Origin: UBA7672 sp044224605
GTDB taxonomy: Bacteria; Pseudomonadota; Alphaproteobacteria; Caulobacterales; Hyphomonadaceae
DNA: 64,000 nt
Reading direction: 5' to 3'
Assembly (NCBI GenBank): GCA_044224605.1
Contig: JBGAKC010000013.1
Location: 56,386 to 120,385, forward strand
Made by a program: the position numbers and the translations under genes. Shown in pieces: positions 1 through 8,139 of this stretch. Numbering within the stretch: the stretch's first letter is position 1; the number at the start of each line of letters is the position of its first letter. The notes beneath the pieces were generated by a model. The model saw only the letters and a program-made list of their open reading frames with translations. It was not told where the DNA came from and searched no databases.

Positions 1-2
1 TG

Positions 3-494
3 CCGACGCTGGTGATGGGCAATGGCGAGGTGCTGATCGAGAGCCACGCCATCCTCGATGCGCTCGACCATCTCGCGCCGCCGGGACTGGCGATGATGCC
101 GGAGGCGGGCGCCGAACGGCGTGAGGCGCAGAAGGTGTGCGCGCTGGCGACGGGGATGTGCGACAAGGCGGTGTCGCTGGTTTACGAGACGGTCGTGCAC
201 AATCGGGCGACGCCGGCCTGGGTTGAGCGCTGCCTCAGCCAGATTGCCGGGTGCCTCAGCGAGCTGGAGCGTTCGCGCGCGGCGCATGCGACGGAGTGGT
301 GGTTCGGCTCGAAAATCGGGCATGCGGACGTGACGGTGGGATGCGCGCTGCGATTCCTCGGCGATGCGCATGCGGGACTTTTCGACATTCCGGAAGGCTG
401 GCCGCTGCTTGCGGCGCATGCCGCGCGCTGCGAGGCGCTGAAGCCGTTCCAGGAAATCCAGCAGCCGTTCAAAGTGACGCCGCCAGCCGCATGA
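3..494 (+). CDS. Glutathione S-transferase family protein (5' end outside window)
   Basis: The frame is open from the window edge, so the first part of the thioredoxin-fold domain is missing. The visible part starts PTLVMGNGEVLIESHAIL, the beta3-beta4 loop of GSTs with the Glu-Ser pair that binds the gamma-glutamyl group of glutathione. An all-helical C-terminal domain of about 130 residues follows. A GTG at 12 lies inside the conserved loop and is not the real start. The TGA stop (492-494) overlaps the ATG of the dCTP deaminase gene, suggesting translational coupling. The GST subclass and substrate cannot be told from this fragment. Confidence 0.85.
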   Translation, partial: PTLVMGNGEVLIESHAILDALDHLAPPGLAMMPEAGAERREAQKVCALATGMCDKAVSLVYETVVHNRATPAWVERCLSQIAGCLSELERSRAAHATEWWFGSKIGHADVTVGCALRFLGDAHAGLFDIPEGWPLLAAHAARCEALKPFQEIQQPFKVTPPAA

Positions 495-1570
495 GCCGAC
501 CAGCCGCAAAAGCCGCCAAGGCGTCGACGACGAAGAAGCCTGCCGGCCTGGCGCTCGGCGTGCTGCCCGATCGCGAGCTGAAGGAGATCGTGAAGTCCGG
601 AGCCATCGTCGCGGATGGCGGGATCAAACCGGACCAGTTGCAGCCCGCTTCGCTCGACCTGCGGCTGGGCAAGGTGGCGTACCGGCTGCGCGCAAGCTTC
701 CTGCCGGGCAGGCAGGTGGTGGCCGACCGGCTGGACGACAGCCTGGTCATGCACACGCTCGATCTGACGCGTGGGGCGGTGCTGGAGACAGGGTGCGTCT
801 ATCTCGTGCCGCTGCAGGAGCGCCTGAAGCTGCCGAAGGATCTGTCGGCGGCGGCGAACCCGAAGAGCTCGACGGGACGGATCGACGTGTTCGTGCGGGC
901 GGTGTCGGATCGGGCGCGGGCGTTCGATGGCATTCCGGCGGGATACCAGGGCGAGCTCTATGCGGAGATCAGCCCGCGGACCTTCTCGGTGCTGGCGCGG
1001 ACGGGTGACCGGCTGCTGCAGCTTCGCATCCGCCGTGGCGTGCAGACGCCGGTGCGGGACATGACGTTCAGCCTAGACCTGCATCCGACCAACACGGACA
1101 TTGTCGGCTATCGCGCCAAGCGGCATTCGCGCGTGATCGACCTCGCCGCGATCGGCGCGCATTCGGTGGACGATTTCTGGGAGCCGATCCGCGCGCGCCA
1201 GGGGCGCATCGTGCTTGATCCGGGCGAGTTCTACATCCTCGCATCGAAAGAGAAGATCGTGATCCCGCTGGATGAGGCCGCCGAGATGGCGCCGATTGCG
1301 CCGGAGCTGGGTGAGTTCCGCGCGCACTATGCGGGCTTCTTCGATCCGGGCTTCGGCGTGACGCACTCGAAGGGCAAGGCCGTGCTGGAAGTGCGCTCGC
1401 GCGACGTGCCGTTCATTCTCGAGGATGGCCAGCCGGTGGGGCGGCTGGTGTTCGAGAAGCTGACGCAGAAACCCGACGTGCCTTACGGCGCGGCGGGTTC
1501 CTACTCGACCTATGCGGGGCAGGGCCTCCGGCTTTCGAAGTATTTCGAGGCGGCTGAGGACGGCGGCTGA
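491..1570 (+). CDS. dcd: dCTP deaminase, long two-domain alphaproteobacterial form
   Basis: A 359-aa protein of the 2'-deoxycytidine 5'-triphosphate deaminase family, which converts dCTP to dUTP for thymidylate synthesis. It is about twice the length of the E. coli enzyme and matches the duplicated form seen in alphaproteobacteria. Family-like blocks include GIKPDQLQPASLDLRLG near residue 45, NPKSSTGRIDVFVR near 120 and a second dUTPase-like fold in the C-terminal half (FFDPGFGVTHSKGKAVLEVR). The ATG was chosen because it gives the ATGA overlap with the upstream GST stop and because residues upstream of it are just the GST gene in another frame. The basic N-terminus (about 20 residues, Lys/Ala-rich) is probably disordered. 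Confidence 0.88.
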   Translation: MSRPAAKAAKASTTKKPAGLALGVLPDRELKEIVKSGAIVADGGIKPDQLQPASLDLRLGKVAYRLRASFLPGRQVVADRLDDSLVMHTLDLTRGAVLETGCVYLVPLQERLKLPKDLSAAANPKSSTGRIDVFVRAVSDRARAFDGIPAGYQGELYAEISPRTFSVLARTGDRLLQLRIRRGVQTPVRDMTFSLDLHPTNTDIVGYRAKRHSRVIDLAAIGAHSVDDFWEPIRARQGRIVLDPGEFYILASKEKIVIPLDEAAEMAPIAPELGEFRAHYAGFFDPGFGVTHSKGKAVLEVRSRDVPFILEDGQPVGRLVFEKLTQKPDVPYGAAGSYSTYAGQGLRLSKYFEAAEDGG

Positions 1571-1584
1571 GGACTGAGTTCGCG

Positions 1585-1710
1585 TCAGGTCGGCGCGAAA
1601 CCGCCGGTTGCGATGACTTCGCAGTCGTTCACGAGGCGGCTGCCCCAATTTTCCGCGACTATGGGGCATGGCCAGTAACGACACGCCTCGGGGTCAGATT
1701 TGCTCAAGTA
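1585..1710 (-). other. Possible 3' remnant of a gene cut by the IS element
   Basis: The minus strand encodes a short open stretch ending at a stop near 1585, with the composition of a normal protein (for example ACRYWPCPIVAENWGSRLVN, rich in Trp, Cys and Asn). It runs upstream only into the IS remnant, with no convincing start. It may be the C-terminus of a host gene interrupted by the insertion. No family was recognised and it could be chance. Confidence 0.2.
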
Positions 1711-1784
1711 TTGGAATGTGAAAATTCTTTCGCCAGATTGGGGAGAAGATGCCGCCTGAGATCGGCATGATGCCGCTGGCAGGA

Positions 1785-2137
1785 GTGACCCTGACAAGAC
1801 GACCGCGCCGGAACCACAGCCCGGCTTGTCTGGCGAAAGTAGCGTTAGCGGCGATCCGCGGCGGGAAGACGATGTCGGAGCTCACAGAGCAGTTCGATGT
1901 TCACCCCAACCAGATTTCGACGTGGCGCGAGCAGTTGCTGGCAAGCGCCGGCGACGTGTTCGGGGCGGCGAAGCCCGATGCGCCGGTGGTAGATGCGAAG
2001 AAGCTGCATGCGAAGATCGGTCAACTGACGCTGGAGAACGATGCTCCGCAGGGCTTACGCGGCCTTCGGCCACGGTCCCTGCTGCGATATCCGACGCGCT
2101 CGGCACGGCGGGTCAGTTGCCGAGCGGAAAGCGATGA
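1785..2137 (+). pseudogene. IS3-family transposase OrfA, frame-disrupted
   Basis: The reading frame from about 1785 gives a typical IS3 OrfA start (RRPRRNHSPACLAKVALAAI) and HTH with FDVHPNQISTWREQLL, then the coiled LTLEND segment ending near 2040. After that the frame is lost: roughly 50 nt of foreign or duplicated sequence (about 2041-2090) precede a different frame encoding the usual OrfA end (GTAGQLPSGKR, stop 2135-2137). The protein is therefore broken in its leucine-zipper region. OrfA normally binds the IS ends and regulates OrfB. Confidence 0.8.
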
Positions 2138-3005
2138 TCGACAGGAGGCACGACCTACCTGTTGCGCGGCAAGCCGAGATGCTCGGGATCAGCCGGGGCA
2201 GCGTCTGCTATCTGCCGCGACCAACGCCGGCTGCTGATCTGGCGCTGATGCGCCGGATCGATGAGTTGCATCTCGACTATCCGTTTGCGGGCGCCTGCAT
2301 GCTTCAGCACATGCTGAAGCGGGAAGGCTTCGAAGTGGGGCGTCTGCACGTTAAGACGCTGATGCGAAAAATGGGCATCGAGGCGATTTATCGCCGGCCG
2401 AACACCTCGAAGCCTGAGCCGGGGCGCAAGATCTTGCCGTATCTTCTGAGCAAGGTTCCGGTGACAGCGCCCAACCAGGTGTGGGCGATGGACATAACTT
2501 ACGTGCCGATGGCGCGCGGCTTCGTCTATCTGGCCGCGGCGGTCGACTGGTTCAGCCGCAAGGTGCTGTCCTGGCGCGTATCGATCTCGATGGTCACAAG
2601 CTTCTGCATCGAGGCGGTGGAGGGTAAGGCGGACCGTGGCCGAAAGCCGCGAAAGCCGCCGAACACTGGCGCGTCATGGCAAGCCAGCGATCTTCAACAC
2701 TGATCAGGGCAGCCAGTTCATGTCGATGGCGTTCACCGAAGTGCTGAAGACGGCTGAGATCGCCATCAGCATGGACGGCCGCGGCGCCTGGGGGGGGGGA
2801 CAATGTCTTCGTCGAGCGGCTGTGGCGGACAATCAAGTACGAGGAGATTTATCTGCGCGCCGATGACAGCGTCTTTGGGGCGCGCGCTTCGATCGGGCGA
2901 TACCTCGCCTTCTACAATGCAGGGCGCCCTCACAGCGGCCTTGACCTGCAAACCCCTGACGAGGCGTACTTCAACCAGCTGCAGCCAATCCCGGCCGCGG
3001 CCTAA
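2134..3005 (+). pseudogene. IS3-family transposase OrfB (DDE integrase), three-frame remnant
   Basis: Begins with ATG at 2134 overlapping the OrfA stop. Frame 1 covers the HTH_21 part and the first catalytic Asp (VWAMDITYVPM, near 2490). An insertion of about 40 nt containing a short direct repeat (cgaaagccg twice, near 2640) shifts the frame; frame 2 carries the second Asp (IFNTDQGSQF, near 2690). A run of ten G at 2790-2799, one more than the frame needs, causes another shift; frame 3 carries the catalytic Glu (RLWRTIKYEEIYLR, near 2820) and runs to TAA 3003-3005. All three DDE residues are present, but no single frame encodes them. Confidence 0.85.
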
Positions 3006-3256
3006 CCGAGGCGGAAATCCACTTATCGAGGCCCCGGAACCTGTTCAGAGAAACCGAGCCATTTCTGTCGTCGCGTTCAAGTCGGGAACCATGACCCAAG
3101 GGACGATCATGATGTTTATCCGCTTAACTCGATGGGCGTCAGAAGCGTCTGCGAGCCGGCGCGATGCTTTTCTCAAGAAGGCAGTGTGCCCTGACCGATG
3201 CTGCACGAGTCCCAGACAGCGCGCTGGGTGAGGCCAGAAGGACGCGAAGCAAACTA
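3006..3256. other. IS right flank / intergenic, no gene seen
   Basis: The stretch directly after OrfB (ggaaatccacttatcg) resembles the 3' non-coding tail typical of IS3-family elements. The remainder, up to the operators at 3257, holds no convincing coding frame on either strand. Confidence 0.4.
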
Positions 3257-3314
3257 CTGTAAAGCACGCTTGACAGGCCGCCTGTCCGCTCCTACTGTAA
3301 AGTGAGCTTTACAG
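3257..3314 (+). promoter_or_regulatory. Sigma70-type promoter overlapped by two palindromic operators
   Basis: Two 20-bp palindromes with the same left arm lie 38 bp apart: CTGTAAAGCACGCTTGACAG (3257-3276, imperfect) and CTGTAAAGTGAGCTTTACAG (3295-3314, perfect 8-bp arms, 4-bp spacer). A consensus -35 TTGACA (3270-3275) sits in the first and a -10-like TACTGT (3293-3298) overlaps the second, with a 17-nt spacer. A repressor bound at either would cover a core promoter element. The AGGAGG ribosome-binding site (3313-3318) touches the second palindrome. The XRE regulator encoded second in the operon is the natural candidate ligand (inference). Confidence 0.7.
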
Positions 3315-3323
3315 GAGGCCGTC

Positions 3324-3749
3324 ATGCCTGAGGTCACTTTTCGCGAAGCCAATCGGCGGTATCGGCGGGCGTTCATTCCGGCGATGGTGGTGTATGCGAT
3401 CGTCGTGTTCGCCGCCGCGTTCGGGTGGAAGGCGTTTGATGGGCCGCCGGTGTGGGTGTCGGTGGTCGCGGCGGTGGTGAGCGTTGCGCCGATGGGCGTC
3501 GTGTTCTGGCTGATGTGGCGGCTGATGCGCGAGACGGATGAGTACGCGCGGCTGCAGCAGGCGCTCGCCATGGCGGCGGGCGGGATGATCACCGCGTTCG
3601 TGTGCATGGCGTGGGGCTTCCTCGAACTCTATGACGTCGCGCCGCACATGTGGACGTTCCTCGCCGGGCCGATCTTCTTCCTGAGCTATGGCCTCGTGCA
3701 GAAGTTCGTCATGAAGGGGCCGTGCGAGCCAGGCTTCGGCAATGGATAA
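3324..3749 (+). CDS. Four-helix membrane protein of XRE-linked operon (function unknown)
   Basis: A 141-aa protein with four likely membrane segments: residues about 16-36, 45-65, 82-103 and 107-128. The N-terminal arm is charged (FREANRRYRRAF) and the loop after segment 2 is Arg/Glu-rich. AGGAGG lies 5 nt before the ATG. The stop overlaps the start of the following XRE gene by 8 nt, so the two are an operon. Pairing of a small multi-TM protein with a short XRE regulator is a recurrent arrangement in bacteria, but the function of the membrane partner is generally unknown. Confidence 0.8.
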   Translation: MPEVTFREANRRYRRAFIPAMVVYAIVVFAAAFGWKAFDGPPVWVSVVAAVVSVAPMGVVFWLMWRLMRETDEYARLQQALAMAAGGMITAFVCMAWGFLELYDVAPHMWTFLAGPIFFLSYGLVQKFVMKGPCEPGFGNG

Positions 3750-3960
3750 TCGGGTGCGCGACCTGCGCGCCGCGAAGGGGTGGAGCCAGGGCGATCTGGC
3801 GGACGTCCTCGGCGTGTCCCGCCAGTCGATCAATGCGATCGAGACGGGGCGGTTCGATCCCTCGCTGCCGCTGGCGTTCAAGATCGCCCGCCTGTTTGGC
3901 AAACGCATCGAGGATGTGTTCGATGACGGGGCGGGACGGTCGCGAAAAGCCGCCGAGTGA
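3742..3960 (+). CDS. Small XRE-family helix-turn-helix regulator
   Basis: A 72-aa protein that is essentially one HTH_3 domain: RDLRAAKGWSQGDLADVLGV is helices 1-2, SRQSINAIETGRFDPSLPLA the recognition helix and following turn, then FKIARLFGKRIEDVF. It is of the YgzD/YozG-like short type with no effector domain. It is translationally coupled to the upstream membrane protein gene (8-nt overlap). The two palindromes in the operon promoter make negative autoregulation likely (inference). Confidence 0.88.
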   Translation: MDNRVRDLRAAKGWSQGDLADVLGVSRQSINAIETGRFDPSLPLAFKIARLFGKRIEDVFDDGAGRSRKAAE

Positions 3961-4026
3961 TCCGTTCAAGCAGCGTTCAGGCTTGATACCTGATGGTATC
4001 GAAATGGGACGCGGCTGGAGGCGTGG

Positions 4027-5064
4027 ATGATTTCTACGAGACGGGCTGTGCTGGCGGGCGTGGGCGCCGCAGCGTTTGTCGGATGCGCGAGCGCGCAGGG
4101 GTTCGGCAAGAACAAGAAGGACAAGACGCCGGTCAGCGGGCCCTATGCGCCTGCGGCTGAATACGCGGCGGCGCGGCGCGGCGTTTCCATGCTGGTGATG
4201 CAGGACGGGAAGATCATCTTCGAGACCTATCCCAATGCGGGCGGCGTTGAGAAGGGATGGGAGCTGGCGAGCGGCGCCAAGAGTTTCACCGGCATCATGG
4301 CAGGGCTCGCGACGACGGACGGCCTGCTCGACATCGACGAGCCGGCAGCGAAGACGCTGGGCGAGTGGAAGAATGACGGGCGCAACAAGATCACGATCCG
4401 CCACCTGCTGACGCTGACGGCCGGGCTGAAAGGCCAGGGCGACATCGCGCGGCCGCCGGCCTATCTCGATGCGATCAAGGCGACGGCGAAATTCCCGCCG
4501 GGTATCAAGTTCGAATACGGGCCGACCAACTTCCAGTGCTTCGGCGAGATCATGAAGCGCAAGCTGAAGGCGGCGGGCAAGCCGGAGGATCCGGTGACGT
4601 GGCTGCAGGCGCGGCTGTTCGACGGGCTGGGGATAAGGCCGACGGACTGGAAGCGCGGCAAGGACGGCAACCCCTTCATGCCGCAGGGCGCACATTTCAC
4701 GGCGCGCGACTGGGCGAAGTTCGGCCAGTGGGTGATGGATGGCGCAAGGGGCGTTGATCCGAAGGTCCACAGGGCGCTGTTCGAGTCGACCAAGGCCAAT
4801 CCGGGCTATGGCCTGTCATGGTGGTTGTTGCGGCCGGGGCTGATCGGGCCCTCGCCACGGTCGGGCATCGATGGCGATGCGATCGGCGAAGCGGCGCTGG
4901 GCGAAGACATCGTTATGGCCGCTGGGGCAGGCGACCAGCGGCTCTATCTTCTTCGCAAGCGCCGCATTGTCATCGCGCGGCAGGCCAACGAGATCATCCG
5001 CGCTATGGCGCCGGGCAGTCTCAAATGGCGGGACGATGAATTTTTGCGTCTCCTGCCAACATGA
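4027..5064 (+). CDS. Exported serine hydrolase, beta-lactamase class C-like
   Basis: A 345-aa protein with an N-terminal export signal containing a twin-arginine-like start (TRRAVLAGVGAAAF) followed by a Cys (VGCASAQ), compatible with a lipoprotein or Tat substrate. The S-x-x-K motif of the class C/PBP-like fold is present (LASGAKSFTG, near residue 80). The segment TIRHLLTLTAGL near 120 and FEYGPTNFQ near 165 match the regions around the second catalytic (Tyr) motif. The family includes esterases, peptidases and beta-lactamase-like enzymes, so the substrate is unknown. It stands alone, 66 nt after the XRE gene. Confidence 0.82.
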   Translation: MISTRRAVLAGVGAAAFVGCASAQGFGKNKKDKTPVSGPYAPAAEYAAARRGVSMLVMQDGKIIFETYPNAGGVEKGWELASGAKSFTGIMAGLATTDGLLDIDEPAAKTLGEWKNDGRNKITIRHLLTLTAGLKGQGDIARPPAYLDAIKATAKFPPGIKFEYGPTNFQCFGEIMKRKLKAAGKPEDPVTWLQARLFDGLGIRPTDWKRGKDGNPFMPQGAHFTARDWAKFGQWVMDGARGVDPKVHRALFESTKANPGYGLSWWLLRPGLIGPSPRSGIDGDAIGEAALGEDIVMAAGAGDQRLYLLRKRRIVIARQANEIIRAMAPGSLKWRDDEFLRLLPT

Positions 5065-5111
5065 CTCTTTATTCACAAATGGAGCAGGCGTAGATTCACC
5101 CCTATTCGAGC

Positions 5112-5627
5112 GTGGTGTTTCGCGTGACTGCAGTGTTGCTGCTTCTCGTGTGTGTTGGTTCGCCGCTGGTGTTTGCAGCGTCAGTCTGGCTTACGCGCGC
5201 CGGCGGCAAACGCATGACGGCCGCGCTCGTGGGAGGGCTTGTCGCCGCGCTGTTCAGCCTCGCCTGGGATGCGCTCGCCGCCCGCATGGGCTGGTGGAGC
5301 TATGCCAATGACAATGTGCTGGCGGTTCTGGCGGTCGCGCTCTCGGTGGCGTTCGTGTTCGGCGCGGCTGCGGGACTAGCGGGCTGGCGCATGATGCGCG
5401 CTATCGGGTGGACCGGCGTTGCGGCGTTCTTCGCGGGGTTCGTCGGGCTGGGGATGCTGCGCGACAACCTGCTGGCGACCAGCACGTCTGTGCTGTTCGA
5501 GTTCGGCGAAGGGCCGGTGCCGCAGGTAATGAGCGCCGTGGGCTATCTCTCGCTCGCGCTGGCCGTGCAGGTGACCATGCTGATCATGGCGGGCCGGCCG
5601 CGGCGGGATACGCTGCGGGCAAGCTAG
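5112..5627 (+). CDS. Multi-pass membrane protein of unknown function
   Basis: 171 aa with about five hydrophobic helices (residues about 5-25, 37-56, 70-90, 95-118 and 140-163). No catalytic or transport motif was recognised. The start is one of two consecutive GTG codons (5112 or 5115); no strong ribosome-binding site decides between them. It lies 47 nt after the serine hydrolase gene in the same direction and converges with eda (13-nt gap). Confidence 0.6.
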   Translation: MVFRVTAVLLLLVCVGSPLVFAASVWLTRAGGKRMTAALVGGLVAALFSLAWDALAARMGWWSYANDNVLAVLAVALSVAFVFGAAAGLAGWRMMRAIGWTGVAAFFAGFVGLGMLRDNLLATSTSVLFEFGEGPVPQVMSAVGYLSLALAVQVTMLIMAGRPRRDTLRAS

Positions 5628-5640
5628 CCCGCGCCCCACG

Positions 5641-6273
5641 TCAGCTACGCTTGAGCGCAGCCGCTTCGCGAGCGAGGGCGCCGATCTCGTCCCACTTCTT
5701 CGCATCGATGAGTCTGGTCGGGCAGACCCAGCCGCCGCCGACGCAAGCGATGTTGGGGCGCGTGAGGTAGTCGCGCGCGAGATCCAGCGTGATGCCGCCG
5801 GTGGGGCAGAACTTCACCTGGCCGAAAGGGCCGCGGAAGGCGTCGATCATGGCGCGGCCGCCGGCCTGTTCGGCGGGAAAGAACTTGAAGCGGGTGAGGC
5901 CGAGGTCCAGGCCAGCCATCAGCTCGGTCGCGGTGGCGATGCCGGGGAGGATGGGGATGCCGGCGGCGGAAGAGGCGCGGACGGCGCTTTCGGAAAGGCC
6001 GGGCGTGACGATGAAGGTTGCGCCGTGTTTCTTCGCGGCGTCGACATCGGCGGCGTTGAGGACGGTGCCTGCGCCGACGATGGCGCCGCTGACCTTGCTC
6101 ATCTCGCGGATGGCTTCAAGCGCGGCTTTCGTGCGGAGCGTCACTTCGAGGACGCGGAGGCCGTTGCCGGCCAGCGCCTGCGCCAGCGGCGCGGCGTCTT
6201 CCACGCGATCGATGGTGATCACGGGGATCACCGGCTGCACGGCCATGAGTTCATCGACTGTCATGGGGCTCAT
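5641..6273 (-). CDS. eda: KDPG aldolase (2-dehydro-3-deoxy-phosphogluconate aldolase)
   Basis: A 210-aa class I aldolase that cleaves 2-keto-3-deoxy-6-phosphogluconate to pyruvate and glyceraldehyde-3-phosphate, the last step of the Entner-Doudoroff route. Visible signatures are the catalytic Glu in LRVLEVTLRT, GAGTVLNAADV, IVTPGLSE, and the Schiff-base Lys in LTRFKFFPAEQAGG, followed by CPTGGI. The start ATG (6271-6273) overlaps the edd TGA as ATGA. A longer upstream frame exists but only repeats edd in another frame, so this start is favoured. Transcribed after the hydrolase and edd. Confidence 0.95.
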   Translation of the reverse strand: MSPMTVDELMAVQPVIPVITIDRVEDAAPLAQALAGNGLRVLEVTLRTKAALEAIREMSKVSGAIVGAGTVLNAADVDAAKKHGATFIVTPGLSESAVRASSAAGIPILPGIATATELMAGLDLGLTRFKFFPAEQAGGRAMIDAFRGPFGQVKFCPTGGITLDLARDYLTRPNIACVGGGWVCPTRLIDAKKWDEIGALAREAAALKRS

Positions 6274-8090
6274 GTACCCATTCCGGCGTAGGCGCTGAAG
6301 ATGCCGCCGCCAATTTCTGCGTCCGCCGCGACGGCCCGGAAGGGCGCAAACAGCTCGCGGCCCCAGCCATGGCCGGCCTTGGGGACCTCGTCGCGCCTGC
6401 GCTGGGCCAGTTCGGAAGGGTCGACCATCAGGTCGAGAGTTCCAGCTTCGGCGTCGAGCACGATGCGGTCGCCGTCGCGGATGCGGGCGAGCGGGGAATC
6501 CTGGTCGGCGCCGGGGGTCACGTGGATCGCGGCGGGGACGGCGCCGGAGGCGCCGGACATGCGGCCGTCGGTTATGAGCGCGACGCGGAAGCCCTTGTTC
6601 TGCAGGCCGGTGAGCGACGGGGTGAGCGAGTGCAGTTCCGGCATGCCGTTGGCGCGAGGGCCCTGGAAGCGGACGACGACGCAGACATCGCGGTCGAGCT
6701 TGCCTGCCTTGAAGGCGGCGAGGAAGTCGGCCTGCGTCTCGAACACGGCGGCGGGCGCATCGATGCGGCGGCGGTCGGCCGGCACAGAGGAGATCTTGAT
6801 GATGCCGCGCCCGATCGAGCCTTTGAGCAGGCGGATCCCGCCTTCCATCTCGAAGGGCGAGCGGGCAGAGCGGAGGATGTCTTCGTCGTAGGATTTTTCC
6901 GGTCCCTTGCGCCAGCGCAGCATCTCGCCGTCCATCCACGGTTCGCGCGTGTAGGCGTCGAGGCCGCCGCCCGCGACGGTGACGGTATCGTCGTGGAGGA
7001 GGCCGACCGAGAGCAGTTCTCGCGTGACGAAGGCCATGCCGCCTGCTGCGTGGAACTGGTTCACGTCGGCCGAGCCGTTGGGATAGACGCGCGCGAGGAG
7101 CGGCGTGACGCCGGAGATGTCGGAGAAGTCGTCCCAGTTGACGATGAGGCCCGCCGCGTGGGCCATCGCGGGGATATGGAGCGCGTGGTTGGTCGAGCCG
7201 CCGGTCGCCATCAGGCCGACGATGGCGTTGACGATCGACTTGGCGCTGACGACATGCGCCATCTGCGCTTCGCCTGACATGGCGAGTTCGACACAGCGCG
7301 CTGCAGCGGCGCGGAGCAGGGCGTTGCGCAGCGGCGTGCCCGGATTGACGAAGGCTGTGCCGGGCAGGTGGAGGCCCATCAGCTCCATCATCATCTGGTT
7401 GGAGTTGGCGGTGCCGTAGAAGGTGCAGGTGCCGGCGGTGTGGTAGGAAGCGGCTTCAGCTTCGAGGAGCTGCTCGCGTGTGACCTGGCCGAGCGCGAAC
7501 TGTTCACGGACCTTGGCCTTCTCCTTGTTGTTGATGCCGGAGGGCATGGGACCGGCGGGTGAGAAGATCACCGGGAGGTGGCCGAAGGAGAGCGCGCCGA
7601 TGACAAGGCCTGGCACGATCTTGTCGCACGTGCCGAGCATGAGGCCGGCGTCAAAGGCGTCATGCGTCATCGCCACGGCGGTCGAGAGGGCGATCACCTC
7701 GCGCGAGAACAGCGACAGTTCCATGCCGGGACGGCCCTGCGTGACGCCATCGCACATTGCGGGGACGCCGCCTGCGACCTGCGCCGTTGCCCCTGCCTGC
7801 CGCGCGGCGTCTTTGATGACGTCCGGATAGTCCTTGAACGGCTGGTGGGCGCTCAGCATGTCGTTGTAGCTGGTGACGATGCCGATGTTGGGCGCTCTTC
7901 CTCTCATCGTGAGCTTGTCGCCAAGCGGTGAGGCGGCGAAGGCGTGGGCGAGGTTTCCGCAGGAGAGGTGCGAGCGGCCGGGGCCGGCCTTGCGGGCTTC
8001 GTCCATGCGGGCGCGATAATCGGCCCGCGTCTCGCGGCTGCGCTCCTCGATGCGGGCAGTGACTTCTGCGATCTTGGGATGAACCGCCAT
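6270..8090 (-). CDS. edd: 6-phosphogluconate dehydratase
   Basis: A 606-aa IlvD/Edd-family dehydratase, the usual length, converting 6-phosphogluconate to KDPG. Iron-sulfur ligand motifs expected for the family are visible: PAMCDGVTQGRPGMELSL and MLGTCDKIVPG, with a further conserved block HTAGTCTFYGTANSNQMMME. The C-terminal domain has GRMSGASGAVPAAIHV. It is coupled to eda by an ATGA overlap and follows an alpha/beta hydrolase gene by 49 nt on the same strand. Confidence 0.96.
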   Translation of the reverse strand: MAVHPKIAEVTARIEERSRETRADYRARMDEARKAGPGRSHLSCGNLAHAFAASPLGDKLTMRGRAPNIGIVTSYNDMLSAHQPFKDYPDVIKDAARQAGATAQVAGGVPAMCDGVTQGRPGMELSLFSREVIALSTAVAMTHDAFDAGLMLGTCDKIVPGLVIGALSFGHLPVIFSPAGPMPSGINNKEKAKVREQFALGQVTREQLLEAEAASYHTAGTCTFYGTANSNQMMMELMGLHLPGTAFVNPGTPLRNALLRAAAARCVELAMSGEAQMAHVVSAKSIVNAIVGLMATGGSTNHALHIPAMAHAAGLIVNWDDFSDISGVTPLLARVYPNGSADVNQFHAAGGMAFVTRELLSVGLLHDDTVTVAGGGLDAYTREPWMDGEMLRWRKGPEKSYDEDILRSARSPFEMEGGIRLLKGSIGRGIIKISSVPADRRRIDAPAAVFETQADFLAAFKAGKLDRDVCVVVRFQGPRANGMPELHSLTPSLTGLQNKGFRVALITDGRMSGASGAVPAAIHVTPGADQDSPLARIRDGDRIVLDAEAGTLDLMVDPSELAQRRRDEVPKAGHGWGRELFAPFRAVAADAEIGGGIFSAYAGMGT

Positions 8091-8139
8091 GGCGCGCCTC
8101 GTCTTCGACTCAGGCTTGAGATATCGGCTGGATTTCGGC

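Larger units (their letters stand above)
1749..3005 (+). mobile_element. Degenerate IS3-family insertion sequence
   Basis: The two-gene organisation (small HTH OrfA followed by a DDE integrase-type OrfB overlapping at ATGA, 2134-2137) is that of the IS3 family. Both genes carry frame disruptions, so the copy is unlikely to transpose by itself. Coordinates cover the coding remnant only. I could not find a matching pair of terminal inverted repeats or a target duplication; the right end probably lies somewhere in 3006-3070. Confidence 0.85.
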
